Shown piece by piece: positions 33,800-42,881 of a DNA stretch of 64,000 nucleotides. This stretch comes from Luteococcus sp052116585. GTDB taxonomy: Bacteria; Actinomycetota; Actinomycetes; Propionibacteriales; Propionibacteriaceae. The stretch's first letter is position 1. Every line of letters begins with the position of its first letter. The stretch is from NCBI RefSeq assembly GCF_052116585.1, contig NZ_JBQKKT010000016.1:6873-70872 (forward strand), written 5' to 3'. The position numbers and the translations under genes are program-made. The notes beneath the pieces were generated by a model. It did no database searches, was not told the origin of the DNA, and worked only from the letters and a program-made list of their open reading frames with translations.

Positions 33800-34330
33800 A
33801 TGAGCGTTCTGACATCCCCCCACATCACCGCTTGGTTCAACCCGGCGTCGGCGGCCCCCCGGTCCACCTTCGACCTGTCCCTGCAGGGACACACCGTGGT
33901 TGCCACGCTCAAGAACCGCGACGGCAAGGACCTGACCGTCCACGCCCGCTCGTTCACCTTGGGGGACACACCAGCCCAACACGTGGTGCCCGCTGCTCGG
34001 GAGATCACGGCGGCCTGGCAGGCCACCCCGGGCTATGACCTCTCCCTGCATGCTGAGCACGGGACCTACCGGCAGATCGAGGGCCGCGTGGGCGAGCCGC
34101 AGGTGGAGGCGCGCCTTCGGTGCAAGGACGACCAGATCAGCGTCTGGCTCTTCAACCCCCATCGTGAGTCGATGCATCTGGAGGTGACCGAGGCCGGCCG
34201 GACGCGCACCGTGAAGTTGCGCGGCTTCGGCCGTCGTCGCATCACCCTGGCAACCAGCGGCGGTGCCTACGAAGTCCTCCTCGCCGTGCGGGGAACCCAC
34301 TCTCGCCAGGTGCTCGCGGGGCACCTCTGA
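33800..34330 (+). CDS. Stand-alone phospholipase-C C-terminal-like domain protein
   Basis: A 176-aa protein from ATG 33800 (CAGGAGGAGA upstream). It reads as two beta-sandwich modules: FDLSLQGHTVVATLKNRDGK and, later, YDLSLHAEHGTYRQIEG followed by EARLRCKDDQISVWLFN and TVKLRGFGRRRITLATSG. The YDLSLHGPNG-type strand and the spacing match the repeated C-terminal domain (DUF756) of bacterial phospholipases C, where it follows the catalytic domain. Here no catalytic domain and no signal peptide are present. It may be a cytoplasmic adaptor or a remnant put to new use. Confidence 0.6.
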   Translation: MSVLTSPHITAWFNPASAAPRSTFDLSLQGHTVVATLKNRDGKDLTVHARSFTLGDTPAQHVVPAAREITAAWQATPGYDLSLHAEHGTYRQIEGRVGEPQVEARLRCKDDQISVWLFNPHRESMHLEVTEAGRTRTVKLRGFGRRRITLATSGGAYEVLLAVRGTHSRQVLAGHL

Positions 34331-34383
34331 GCCGTCCCGTCGCCTGAATCGTCGCAGTCCCACCTGCGCCGTGAGTCCACCTT

Positions 34384-34419
34384 CTTCGGGGCGTCCGTCA
34401 CCAGACGGGCGCCCCGAAG
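34384..34419. terminator. Bidirectional hairpin terminator
   Basis: 16-bp stem (34384-34399 with 34404-34419; CTTCGGGGCG...CGCCCCGAAG) with one G-T wobble and a 4-nt loop, between the convergent phospholipase-like and MarC genes. Confidence 0.8.
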
Positions 34420-34446
34420 TCCCGTTCGGGAGCGCCGGTGACTCGA

Positions 34447-35040
34447 TCAGGCCAGACCGAAGAACTGCTGGATCCCGTTGAAGATCATCTGGGTGCTGAT
34501 CAGCACCAGGATCATGCCCATCAGCCGCTCGACCGCCACCAGAACGCGCTCACCGAGGATGCGCTCCAGATAACCGGACAGGAAGAGGATCCCGGCCGAA
34601 GCTGCCCAAGCCGCCAGCACCGCCCCCAGCCAGGTCATCCAGCGGCTGGGTTCCTGGCTCATCAGCAGGATCTCCACCGCCAACAGGGATGGCCCCGCCG
34701 TGTAGGGCACGGCCAGCGGCACGATGAAGGGTTCGTCGTGCACGCCGGACTCCTCCAGCGGTGTCTCGGGCGACGGGAAGATCATGCGAACGGCGATCAG
34801 CATCAGGATGATGCCACCGGCAGCCGTCAGGGCCTCCGAGGAGACCTGCAGCGTGTTCAACAGGCCCCGGCCCGCAAAGAGGAAGACCACCATGATCAGC
34901 AGCGCGATCAAGAGCTCCCGGGCGATCACCCACTGTCGGCGGCTGGGCGCCACCTTCTTCAGGGCGGTCATGAACATCGGCACATTGCCAATGGGGTCCA
35001 TGACGAGGAAGAGCAGGGTGGTTGCCTGCAACCAGCTCAT
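34447..35040 (-). CDS. MarC family integral membrane protein
   Basis: A 197-aa protein from ATG 35040 (GGAGGGTGAGGG upstream) with six TM helices. FLVMDPIGNVPMFM at the start, AAGGIILMLIAVRMIF in the middle and PLAVPYTAGPSLLAVEILL are the hallmark blocks of the MarC/UPF0056 family. Function of the family is unsettled; an early link to multiple antibiotic resistance was not confirmed. Single gene. Confidence 0.88.
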   Translation of the reverse strand: MSWLQATTLLFLVMDPIGNVPMFMTALKKVAPSRRQWVIARELLIALLIMVVFLFAGRGLLNTLQVSSEALTAAGGIILMLIAVRMIFPSPETPLEESGVHDEPFIVPLAVPYTAGPSLLAVEILLMSQEPSRWMTWLGAVLAAWAASAGILFLSGYLERILGERVLVAVERLMGMILVLISTQMIFNGIQQFFGLA

Positions 35041-35215
35041 CCCTCACCCTCCACAAAATATTGTCCAGAACGCGGCCACGTGAAGGATATTCCACGTCGA
35101 ACAGCCGATCAATTCGCCAAAAGACCAGCCACCCGACCACAACCCGCCGCATTCGACACACCCGACACCATCGCTGCGGGGCGCTTCAACAGGAAGAAAT
35201 CAGCTGCGCGATGAC

Positions 35216-36049
35216 GTGCCAACCCCTGCGGCATGCCACCATGCGAGGGTGGAAGGTTTCGGGGATGCGCTGCGTCGGCAGCGGCAGGCACATGGCATGC
35301 GCCAGAAGGATCTGGTCGATGCACTGGACCACGTCATTGCCCGCTCGACGTTGGCCAATGTTGAGGTTGGCCGCGAGAAGCCGTCGAATCGACTGTGGAG
35401 TGCCATTGCCACCCACCTACCGGACTGGGTGGAGCCCCTGCGCCCGTGGTACGACGCCGCGCACAAGCTGAACCAGGATCCCCCCTTCGAGCTCAGCGGC
35501 CCGTACGAGATCCTCAATGCCACCTACGCCTACACCTTTCGGGACCACCGTGCCCCAGAGGAGATCGTGCAGGTGCGGCGGATTCGTGCGCTCACCGACG
35601 GCAACGACGGCTACGGCCTGCAGCTGAGCAACAACTCGGGCAGCTTCGACCTGGACACCGAATCCCTCTGGGGAGGCTGGATCGAGCGGCACAGTCGCCG
35701 GGTGGAGGACGGGGAGAACATGCACCTGACCCGCTTCCACTTCGATCGCACGCTGCGTCGCGGTCAGGTGCACGAGTTCGCCACCCGCGCATGGGTCAGC
35801 CATGACGAGCCTGCCTCCACCGTCACGGTGATGTTCACCCGTCCGACGGGCCAGGTCAGCGTCACCCTCAACTTCCTGGGCCCCCGTCCGACGCAGGTAT
35901 GGTCCTTTGGCCCCCTGCTCGACGGACAGGACGAGCCGCCACCCGGTCCACCCGAACGAATGCTCACGGCGACGCCCAACGGGTCCTATGCCATCCGGCT
36001 GGATGGCCCCCAGCTCGCACGTCGGTACGGGATTGCGTGGCAATGGTGA
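35216..36049 (+). CDS. XRE-type HTH regulator with C-terminal sensor-like domain
   Basis: Residues 15-60 form a helix-turn-helix of the XRE type (FGDALRRQRQAHGMRQKDLV, then STLANVEVGREKPSNRLW). The remaining 200 residues have alternating beta-strands (YGLQLSNNSGSFDLDTESLW, VTVMFTRPTGQVSVTLNFLG) and no recognised fold. Start uncertain: GTG 35216 gives 277 aa, GTG 35249 gives 266 aa and begins at the HTH; neither has a strong ribosome site. The stop overlaps the start of the following lipoprotein gene by 4-7 bases, so the two are coupled. It probably controls its own operon. Confidence 0.75.
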   Translation: MPTPAACHHARVEGFGDALRRQRQAHGMRQKDLVDALDHVIARSTLANVEVGREKPSNRLWSAIATHLPDWVEPLRPWYDAAHKLNQDPPFELSGPYEILNATYAYTFRDHRAPEEIVQVRRIRALTDGNDGYGLQLSNNSGSFDLDTESLWGGWIERHSRRVEDGENMHLTRFHFDRTLRRGQVHEFATRAWVSHDEPASTVTVMFTRPTGQVSVTLNFLGPRPTQVWSFGPLLDGQDEPPPGPPERMLTATPNGSYAIRLDGPQLARRYGIAWQW

Positions 36050-37416
36050 TCTCACGCCGGGAGCTCTTCCGTGCTGGAGCGGCCACCGCAGCCGTGACGA
36101 CGGCGGCTGCCCTGCAGGGCTGCCGTAGCGGAAACCAACCCATTCCCAACCCCCCGTCGAACTCCGCATCGGCACGCGCCACCAGGGCACCCGGGGCCGT
36201 GGAGATGTGGCTCGACGAGAGCCGCTGGCCAGCGGGCTGGACGGACGAGCTCACCACGGCTGTCCGCCAGCGCGGGACGCGGCTGGACCTGAACCCCACG
36301 GCGCAGCTCGCGGCCTCCCTGCAGACCCGGATGGGGACGCCGGATGCGCCTGATCTGGTGCTGGACGGCGGGGTCGACATGCTCGGTGCCGGGCAATATG
36401 CCAGCGGGTTGGGGGACCTGACAGCCGTCACCACTGCCGCGATGTCCGATGCCGAGGGCACGCCACTGCGCAGCCTCCTGCGCCCCGGCACGCTGGAGGC
36501 GGGAATCTCCGGCAAGCATCTGGTCCGACTGCCCTGGGTCCATGTGGTTCACGGACTCTGGTTCTCCAGGTCTCTCTTCGACGATCAGGGGTGGGCCCCA
36601 CCCCAGACCTGGGAGGACCTGCTGACGCTCGGCGAGCAGGCCAGCACCCAGAAGATGCATCTGTTCTGCTGGGCCCGTGAGACGGCCACCAGCTTTCTGG
36701 GGCTCACTCTGGCCTCGGCCATCAAGCAGGGCGGCCATGAGGTGCGTCGCGCCCTGGACGGGCTGGAGCCCCGGGCATGGAGTCATCCCGCCATCCGGTC
36801 GGCCGTCGAGCAGATGCACACCGCCGTCAAGGCAGGTTTCGTCCGCCCCGGGGGCTCGCGACGCTCGTGGCAGCAGATCCTGCCGATGTGGGCCGAGGAC
36901 GGCAAGGTGCTCATGGTGCCGGCCGGTTCCTGGATCATCAGCCAAGCCCAGGTGGGTGCTGAATTCGGTCTCGACGTGGTCCCCGACCCGGCCGTGGACC
37001 ACGATGCCGCGCTGCCACCGACGGCTTTGCACGCGGGCCCCGCGATGTCCTTCATGGCGCCCAAGCCCTCCGGAGGGGGCCAGGGCCGGGCCACCGCAGT
37101 GGTGCAGGAGGCCTTCAGCGCCGCCGTCGCGGGTTCCTTCAGCAGCGCCAACCAGGTGCTGATGACGCGGGCCGATGTCACGCCCGAGACGCCGGGACCG
37201 GTACTGCAACGCCAGCTGGACCTGGTGGAGGCCGCCGGCAAGGAGGCCTTCCACTGGCAGTTCATCGAGCAGGCCGGCGCTACCCATGACCACCAGGTGC
37301 TGTGGAACAGCTTCCTCGAGGGGCAGCTGGACACCGAGACCCTGCTGGCCGAGTCCCAGCGGATCAGCGACTTGTTGGCCGCCGACCCCCGCGTGCAGCG
37401 CACGAAGGTCCTGTGA
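36043..37416 (+). CDS. Orphan ABC-type solute-binding lipoprotein
   Basis: A 457-aa protein from ATG 36043 (GTG 36046 also possible), overlapping the regulator stop. The N-terminus SRRELFRAGAATAAVTTAAA with lipobox LQGC looks Tat-like and lipid-anchored. Family 1 extracellular solute-binding features are present: MWLDESRWPAGWTDELTTAV, PDLVLDGGVDML, LPWVHVVHGLWFSRSLF, TWEDLLTLGEQA, and LMVPAGSWII. These usually bind oligosaccharides. No permease or ATPase gene is nearby, and the pairing with an XRE regulator suggests a sensing role or a shared transporter encoded elsewhere. Confidence 0.8.
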   Translation: MVISRRELFRAGAATAAVTTAAALQGCRSGNQPIPNPPSNSASARATRAPGAVEMWLDESRWPAGWTDELTTAVRQRGTRLDLNPTAQLAASLQTRMGTPDAPDLVLDGGVDMLGAGQYASGLGDLTAVTTAAMSDAEGTPLRSLLRPGTLEAGISGKHLVRLPWVHVVHGLWFSRSLFDDQGWAPPQTWEDLLTLGEQASTQKMHLFCWARETATSFLGLTLASAIKQGGHEVRRALDGLEPRAWSHPAIRSAVEQMHTAVKAGFVRPGGSRRSWQQILPMWAEDGKVLMVPAGSWIISQAQVGAEFGLDVVPDPAVDHDAALPPTALHAGPAMSFMAPKPSGGGQGRATAVVQEAFSAAVAGSFSSANQVLMTRADVTPETPGPVLQRQLDLVEAAGKEAFHWQFIEQAGATHDHQVLWNSFLEGQLDTETLLAESQRISDLLAADPRVQRTKVL

Positions 37417-37543
37417 GGCCCGCTCGGCACCCGAGTCCCGGAATCATGCCCCCACCCCTCCCATTTCTGCTTGTCACCACGTAGAATGGGGCTGAGGGCG
37501 ATGCCCCGGGCTCGCCCCACCGCAAGGCGCAAAGGAGCGAGCC

Positions 37544-38461
37544 ATGAGCACCATCAACTCTGCCGGTCGAGTCGTCGTGGGCACCGATGGATCCGAACAG
37601 TCCGCCATCGCCACCGAGTGGGCAGCGCGTCGGGCACAGGATCTCGGTGTCGGGCTCACCCTGGTTCTGGCCCTGCCGCCCCTGCAGGTTCCCTCTCGCG
37701 GTTCCCTGATGCAGATGCTGCGGGACTCTGCGACGGACTTCACCGGCAAGGTCATCGCATCGGCCCGCCACCGTCTGGCGGAGGCCGCCGAGAAGGTGCG
37801 CACCGATCATCCGGACCTCGACGTCGAGGCCGTCCTGCTGGAGGATTCCGAGCCGGCTCTGGCACTCGTCCAGGCGACGCGGGACGCCGCCGTCGTGGTG
37901 ACCGGGACCCGAGGACTGGGCGCCGTGAAGGCGATGGCGCTCGGCTCGGTCTCGCGGCACCTCATCTCCCACGCACGGGGGCCCGTCGTCGTGGTGCCGG
38001 AGACCGGCATCGCGAGGGAGTCCCACGCAGTCGGCACCGTGGCCGTGGGCGTGGACGACGCCTCCCATTCCAGCCCCACCCTGCACGCGGCCATCGCCGA
38101 GGCTCGGCGTACCGGCGGCAAGCTCTTGGTGGTGCACTCCTGGGAGTACAACCCGGTCACCGTCGACGGCATGCCGGCCATGGACCAGGAACTCTTCGTG
38201 CAGGTCCAGCAGACCCATGCGAAGGAACTGGAGGACATGGTGCGGGAGCAGATGGACGGCGGCCCGGATGTCGAGGTGGAGGTGCGAGTCAGTCTGGGCC
38301 ACGCGGGAGAGGTGCTGGTGAACAGTTCCCACGAGGCTGAACTGCTCGTGGTCGGCTCGCGCGGACGCAGCGGCCTGTCCGGAGTGCTGTTGGGTTCCAC
38401 CGCCGCCCATGTGGTGCGCACCTCCATCTGCCCGGTGCTGGTGGTCCCGTCGGCAGCGTGA
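37544..38461 (+). CDS. Tandem universal stress protein
   Basis: A 305-aa protein from ATG 37544 (AAAGGAG upstream) with two UspA domains. Each starts with a strand and Asp-Gly/Asp-Asp loop (VVVGTDGSEQS; VAVGVDDASHS) and ends with the ATP-binding G-x2-G-x9-G-[ST] motif (GTRGLGAVKAMALGS; GSRGRSGLSGVLLGS). Such double USPs bind ATP and help survival under stress or hypoxia in Actinobacteria. A TAGAAT box near 37481 could be a -10. Confidence 0.9.
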   Translation: MSTINSAGRVVVGTDGSEQSAIATEWAARRAQDLGVGLTLVLALPPLQVPSRGSLMQMLRDSATDFTGKVIASARHRLAEAAEKVRTDHPDLDVEAVLLEDSEPALALVQATRDAAVVVTGTRGLGAVKAMALGSVSRHLISHARGPVVVVPETGIARESHAVGTVAVGVDDASHSSPTLHAAIAEARRTGGKLLVVHSWEYNPVTVDGMPAMDQELFVQVQQTHAKELEDMVREQMDGGPDVEVEVRVSLGHAGEVLVNSSHEAELLVVGSRGRSGLSGVLLGSTAAHVVRTSICPVLVVPSAA

Positions 38462-38474
38462 TCCGACGGGTGGC

Positions 38475-38506
38475 GGCTGCTCGTCAGTGAGGGCTGACGA
38501 GCAGCC
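38475..38506. terminator. Bidirectional hairpin terminator
   Basis: Perfect 13-bp stem (GGCTGCTCGTCAG / CTGACGAGCAGCC) with loop TGAGGG between the convergent USP and HerA-like genes. Confidence 0.85.
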
Positions 38507-38511
38507 TGCGG

Positions 38512-40098
38512 TCAGCGTCGCCGGGTGCCGAAGACCGAGCGCACGATCTCGCGTCCTGCAGACCGGGCGAACTGCTTGAAGACGCTGGAGCCCACCACCT
38601 GCTCCACCACGCTCTTCTCCTCCTTCGTGCGGGCGCGCGGAGCGGTGGCCCGCTCGTGCTCACGGATCTCCTTCTCCAGCCGGGCCTCCTCCTTGGCGCG
38701 CTCCTTCTCCCTCTCCTCGGCTTCCAGGGCGTCGGCCGTGGCCTGCAGCTTGGCCGTCAGCACCTCGTGGGCCGATTCGCGGTTGATCTCGGCGCCATAC
38801 TTCGTCTGCAGCGGGCTGGCCTGCACCAAGGAGTCCAGCTGGGCCTGGGGCGCGGGGGCCATCAACGACTGCGGGGCACGCATCCGGGTCCAGGCCACCG
38901 GTGTCGGGGCACCGTCGGGATCCATCACGGTGACGATGGCCTCACCGATGCCCAACTGCTGAAGTGCCTCCGCCAGGTCATAGTGACTGCGGGGGAAGGT
39001 GGCGACAGTCTGCTTCAGCGCCTTGGCGTCGTTGGGGGTGTGCGCTCGCAGCTGGTGCTGCACCCGGGAGCCCAACTGGGCCAGCACGTCGTCGGGGACG
39101 TCCTTGGGCGTCTGGGTGACGAAGAAGACCCCCACTCCCTTGGACCGGATCAACCGAACGGTCTGGGCGATCGACTCCAGGAATTCCTTGCTCGCATCGT
39201 TGAAGAGCAGGTGTGCCTCGTCGAAGAAGAAGACCAGCCGGGGCTTGTCCACGTCGCCAACCTCCGGCAGGTCATGGAAGAGCTCCGCCAGCAGCCACAT
39301 CAGAAAGGTGCTGAACAGCGCCGGGCGATCCGTCAGGTTGGGCAGCTCGAGCAGCGAGATGATGCCGCGACCGTCGGCATCGATCCGCAGCAGGTCCGTG
39401 GTCTCGAACTCAGGCTCGCCGAAGAAGGCCTCGGCACCCTGGGCGGCCAATGCCGTGATCTCACGCAGGATGACACCGGCGGTCGCCGACGAGATTCCCC
39501 CGATCGCCTTCAGGTCTGCCTTGCCCTCGTCGCTGGTGAGCCACATCAGCAGGGTGCGCAGGTCCTCCAGATCCAGCAGGGCCAGCCCATTGCTGTCGGC
39601 ATAGTGGAAGACCAGCCCCAGCGCGCTCTCCTGGGTGGCGTTGAGACCCAGTACCTTGCCCAGGAGCAGGGGGCCAAAGCTCGTCACGGTGGCACGCACC
39701 GGGATGCCGGTGCCCTGACCGCCCAGGGCGTACAGCTCCACCGGGAAGCCCTGTCCCTGCCACTGCTGGCCGATGGCGGCGGTGCGGGAGAGCAACTTGT
39801 CGCTGCTCTCGCCCGCGCTCGCCAGACCGGAGAGATCCCCCTTGATGTCAGCGGCGAAGACCGGCACCCCGGCAGCGCTGATCTGCTCGGCCATCAACTG
39901 CAGGGTCTTGGTCTTGCCGGTTCCGGTGGCACCCGCCACAAGCCCATGGCGGTTCAACATGCCGAGCGGGATGCGCACCACCGCATCCGGCAGCGGCGTC
40001 TCCGCCTCGACCAGCACACCGAGATCGATGGCCGGCTCGTCGAAGGTGTAGCCCCTGGTGATCTCCTGGACGGGCGAGGAGGATGCTGCGTCAGTCAT
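38512..40098 (-). CDS. HerA-like/DUF853 ATPase (YjgR family)
   Basis: A 528-aa protein, start ATG 40098 (MTDAASSSPV). Walker A GATGTGKT (56-63), Walker B LVFFFDEAHLLF, and an arginine-containing VFFVTQTPKDVPDDVL segment match the DUF853/YjgR group of HerA-FtsK-type ATPases. The C-terminal 90 residues are a charged Glu/Lys/Arg coiled region ending in a basic tail (REIVRSVFGTRRR). Function of the family is not established; the HerA fold suggests a hexameric DNA- or protein-moving motor. Monocistronic. Confidence 0.85.
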   Translation of the reverse strand: MTDAASSSPVQEITRGYTFDEPAIDLGVLVEAETPLPDAVVRIPLGMLNRHGLVAGATGTGKTKTLQLMAEQISAAGVPVFAADIKGDLSGLASAGESSDKLLSRTAAIGQQWQGQGFPVELYALGGQGTGIPVRATVTSFGPLLLGKVLGLNATQESALGLVFHYADSNGLALLDLEDLRTLLMWLTSDEGKADLKAIGGISSATAGVILREITALAAQGAEAFFGEPEFETTDLLRIDADGRGIISLLELPNLTDRPALFSTFLMWLLAELFHDLPEVGDVDKPRLVFFFDEAHLLFNDASKEFLESIAQTVRLIRSKGVGVFFVTQTPKDVPDDVLAQLGSRVQHQLRAHTPNDAKALKQTVATFPRSHYDLAEALQQLGIGEAIVTVMDPDGAPTPVAWTRMRAPQSLMAPAPQAQLDSLVQASPLQTKYGAEINRESAHEVLTAKLQATADALEAEEREKERAKEEARLEKEIREHERATAPRARTKEEKSVVEQVVGSSVFKQFARSAGREIVRSVFGTRRR

Positions 40099-40216
40099 GG
40101 TCCTAGGGTGGCACACGGCACCGACAAGCTGAGAAAGTGCGCAGAATTGCGCGCCACAAGGTGGCGACGCGCCCCTGCCCCACCCTTGGGGCTGACACGC
40201 CAGCTAGGCTCGAGGA

Positions 40217-40510
40217 GTGATCTTCAAGCGAGTGGGCGAGTCCCGCCCCTATCCAGACCATGGCTACGTGCAGAAGCAGTGGGCAGCCATCGCCCCGCAC
40301 CAGGTGCGACTGGACGAGCTGGTGACCACCAAGCGCACGCTCGACCTCGAAGCACTCCTTGAGGACGACTCCACCTTCTACGGCGACTTGTTCGCGCACG
40401 TCGTCAGCTACCGGGGTGAGCTCTACCTGGAGGACGGGCTGCACCGTGCCCTGCGCGCGGCCCTGCAGCAGCGCCAGACGATGCACGCCCGCGTGCTGGA
40501 ACTGAAGTAG
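40217..40510 (+). CDS. VapB-family antitoxin-like actinobacterial protein
   Basis: A 97-aa protein from GTG 40217. The whole sequence (IFKRVGESRPYPDHG, VRLDELVTTKRTLDL, LLEDDSTFYGDLF, LYLEDGLHRALRAALQQR) is a conserved actinobacterial family that databases often name type II VapB-family antitoxin. The LEDGLHRALRA part also resembles the ParB/Srx nuclease fold. No VapC toxin is next to it, so the antitoxin name should be treated with caution. It precedes the LytR_C gene by 62 bases, an arrangement common in Actinobacteria. Confidence 0.75.
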   Translation: MIFKRVGESRPYPDHGYVQKQWAAIAPHQVRLDELVTTKRTLDLEALLEDDSTFYGDLFAHVVSYRGELYLEDGLHRALRAALQQRQTMHARVLELK

Positions 40511-40572
40511 ACCTGCACGGCAGGTAGTAGTCTGACCCCCAGCAATTTTCACCACGCCCCAAAGGAGCTCCT

Positions 40573-41085
40573 GTGCAGCGGTATGTGCGCCTGCTCGGCA
40601 CGCCCATCACCCTGCTCGTGCTGCTCGCCGTCCTCATCCTGGGAGCCCGCTGGGGCTATCGCAATGTGGTCGCGCCCGCCCCGCCGCCGCCGCTCGTACC
40701 CTGTGTGGAACAGAGCGTCGGCAAGGCCCTGAGTACCAAGCAGGTGACCGTCAAGGTCTACAACGGCGGCTCCAAGGGTGGTCTGGCGGGCAAGGTGGGC
40801 GCCCAGCTCAAGGCCGTCGGCTTCCAGGTTGCCAAGACGGGCAACACCGAGGTTGAGGTGAACCACACCCAGATCATCGGTGCCGACGTGAACAATCCCG
40901 AGGTGAAGCTCGTCGCCGGTTTCTTCAAGGACGCGAAGGTCAAGGCTGACGGACGCGCTGACCACACCGTCGAGGTGTTGGTGGGCAATCCGGTCACGGG
41001 CTTCCAGCCGAAGGCGCCGCGCAGCATTGACATCGACGGGCCGACGGTCTGCCTGCCGGAGCCGACCCCCACGCCCGAGGCCTGA
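40573..41085 (+). CDS. Membrane-anchored LytR_C domain protein
   Basis: A 170-aa protein from GTG 40573 (AAAGGAG upstream). One N-terminal TM helix (residues 8-28), a Pro-rich spacer, then a LytR_C domain: VTVKVYNGGSKGGLAGKV, LKAVGFQVAKTGN and VEVLVGN. The domain is exposed outside the membrane and is usually tied to cell-envelope polymer assembly in LCP-type proteins. The C-terminus is Pro/Thr rich. Confidence 0.88.
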   Translation: MQRYVRLLGTPITLLVLLAVLILGARWGYRNVVAPAPPPPLVPCVEQSVGKALSTKQVTVKVYNGGSKGGLAGKVGAQLKAVGFQVAKTGNTEVEVNHTQIIGADVNNPEVKLVAGFFKDAKVKADGRADHTVEVLVGNPVTGFQPKAPRSIDIDGPTVCLPEPTPTPEA

Positions 41086-41096
41086 CCTGGAGGACA

Positions 41097-42605
41097 TCAG
41101 CGCGGCTGGTGCGCCGTCCATCCCGCCAGCCGCCCCCACCGTCCGATCCGGGTGATCCGACGTTCCACCTCCTCGCGATGCCGCTCGGGAGTCACCACCA
41201 AAATCTCGTCGCCGCTCTGCAAACGGCTCTCACCGCGTGGGGCAAAGGACATGTCGCCACGGATCACCAGCGAGACCACCACATTGCGCGGCAGCCGCAG
41301 CTCCCGTACCTGTACCCCGGCCAGATGGGAGCCCGCGGGAATGCGGATCTGCAGCAATTCGGCGCGGATCTTGTCCAGCGGCGCCGCCTCGATGTCCACA
41401 TCCATCGCCGCATTCGGATCGGCCAGGCCCAGTCGGTTCGCCACCCACGGCAGGGTCGGGCCCTGGAGCGTGGTGAAGACCACCACGAAGACCAGCACCA
41501 CGTCGAAGAGCAGATCGGCATCCGGCACCCGCTGGGACATGGGCACGGTGGCGAGGATGATCGGCACGGCACCCCGCAACCCAGCCCAGGAGACGAAGGC
41601 CTGCTCGGGCAGGGGGACACGGAACCACGACAGCGAGGACAGCACCGATGCCGGCCTCGCGACAAAGGTCAGGAAGAGTCCGGCCATCACCCCGGCCACC
41701 ATCGCATGCAGCGTGATCCGACCGGGATCGGCCAGCAGGCCCAGCATCACGAACAGGCCGATCTGCGCGATCCACCCGACGCCCTCGGCGAATGAGCGCG
41801 TCGCGTGCCGGTGGGGCAGCTGCCCGTTGCCGAGGACCACCGCACACACGTAGACGGCGGCGAAGCCGGAGACGTGCACGCCCACACCGATCCCATAGGT
41901 GCCCACCGCCCATGCCATGGCGGCCAGTGGATAGAGCCCGGACGAGGGCAGCGCCATGCGACGCAGGACCCAGACACCGGCCAGGCCCAGCCCAAGACCC
42001 AGCAGGATGCCGCCGGCCAGTTCGAAGGCGACCAGCCCAGCAAGCCCCAGATATCCGCCGGACGGGAGGATGCCGAGGGCGAGGTTCGATGCGGCGGCCA
42101 CGAGGAGCACGGTGGGGGCGTCATTGAGTCCGGACTCCGCCTCCAGCGTGGAGCGTACTCGGCTGGGCAGGGGCACACCGCGCAGGACCGCGAAGACCGC
42201 CGCCGAGTCGGTGGGAGCGGTGATGGCTCCGAGCAGGACGGAGACTGCCCACGGCAACTGCAGCACGAAGTGCGCAAAGACCGCCATCAAGGCGATGCTG
42301 ACGCCGATGCCCAATGTGGCCAGCAGGCCGGCCGCGCCGATCGCCGGTTTGATGTTCTCCCACTTGGTGGAGAAACCGCCCTCGACGAGGATGAAGACGA
42401 GTGCGACGAAACCCAGCCCGTGCGCCAGATCCGCATCGTCGAAGACATAACCCAGACCGCTACGCCCCAGGGCCATGCCCAGGAAGAGGAAGAGCAGCAG
42501 CGCCGGCAGCCCCAGTCGCGATCCGAGTCGTGCGGCGAAGACCGCCAGCATGGCGACGACCGCCCCCACGAGCAGGGCGAGGTCGATGGGGGGCACGCTG
42601 GCCAT
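41097..42605 (-). CDS. K+/H+ antiporter (CPA1/NhaP2-like) with TrkA-C domain
   Basis: A 502-aa protein starting MASVPPIDLALLVG at ATG 42605. About 12-13 TM helices with VEGGFSTKWENIKPAI, AVSVLLGAITAPTDSAAVFA (the family proton/cation site region) and STLEAESGLNDAPTVLLV. The C-terminal 110 residues (PAGSHLAGVQVRELRLP, DEILVVTPERHREEVERRI) are a RCK/TrkA-C domain that senses ligands or nucleotides. It exchanges K+ or Na+ for protons to control ion balance and pH. It is divergent from the flippase gene. Confidence 0.9.
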   Translation of the reverse strand: MASVPPIDLALLVGAVVAMLAVFAARLGSRLGLPALLLFLFLGMALGRSGLGYVFDDADLAHGLGFVALVFILVEGGFSTKWENIKPAIGAAGLLATLGIGVSIALMAVFAHFVLQLPWAVSVLLGAITAPTDSAAVFAVLRGVPLPSRVRSTLEAESGLNDAPTVLLVAAASNLALGILPSGGYLGLAGLVAFELAGGILLGLGLGLAGVWVLRRMALPSSGLYPLAAMAWAVGTYGIGVGVHVSGFAAVYVCAVVLGNGQLPHRHATRSFAEGVGWIAQIGLFVMLGLLADPGRITLHAMVAGVMAGLFLTFVARPASVLSSLSWFRVPLPEQAFVSWAGLRGAVPIILATVPMSQRVPDADLLFDVVLVFVVVFTTLQGPTLPWVANRLGLADPNAAMDVDIEAAPLDKIRAELLQIRIPAGSHLAGVQVRELRLPRNVVVSLVIRGDMSFAPRGESRLQSGDEILVVTPERHREEVERRITRIGRWGRLAGWTAHQPR

Positions 42606-42881
42606 TCTTCCAGAGACTCGACGAAGTCCTGGTCGATCGGTCACCCGACATGCCACCACAGGCTCGGCGGGCGTGGAAATCGAGCCCACACTGAGAGTTG
42701 GGCAAGAGAGGAGCCCCTCTGCAAAGTGCGGGAAGCGGTACGCGATCCCCCATACTGGTGGTGGTACGCCCAGTCGGGCTCGACCAAGGCGTCGGCCGCT
42801 CGGGGGCGGAGAGCACTGCGCTCCAGCCTGCCGAGGGTCCGCATGGCGCACGATCGCACAGGCCCCCGGAAGGACAACAGG

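Noticed and set aside
40217..40510. Complete toxin-antitoxin pair
   Set aside because: Only the VapB-like protein is present; the next gene is a LytR_C membrane protein, not a PIN-domain toxin.
41805..42881. Long open frame running upstream of the flippase start
   Set aside because: It is antisense to the K+/H+ antiporter and reads as Gln/His/Arg-rich nonsense. The ribosome site and start at 42882 fix the gene.
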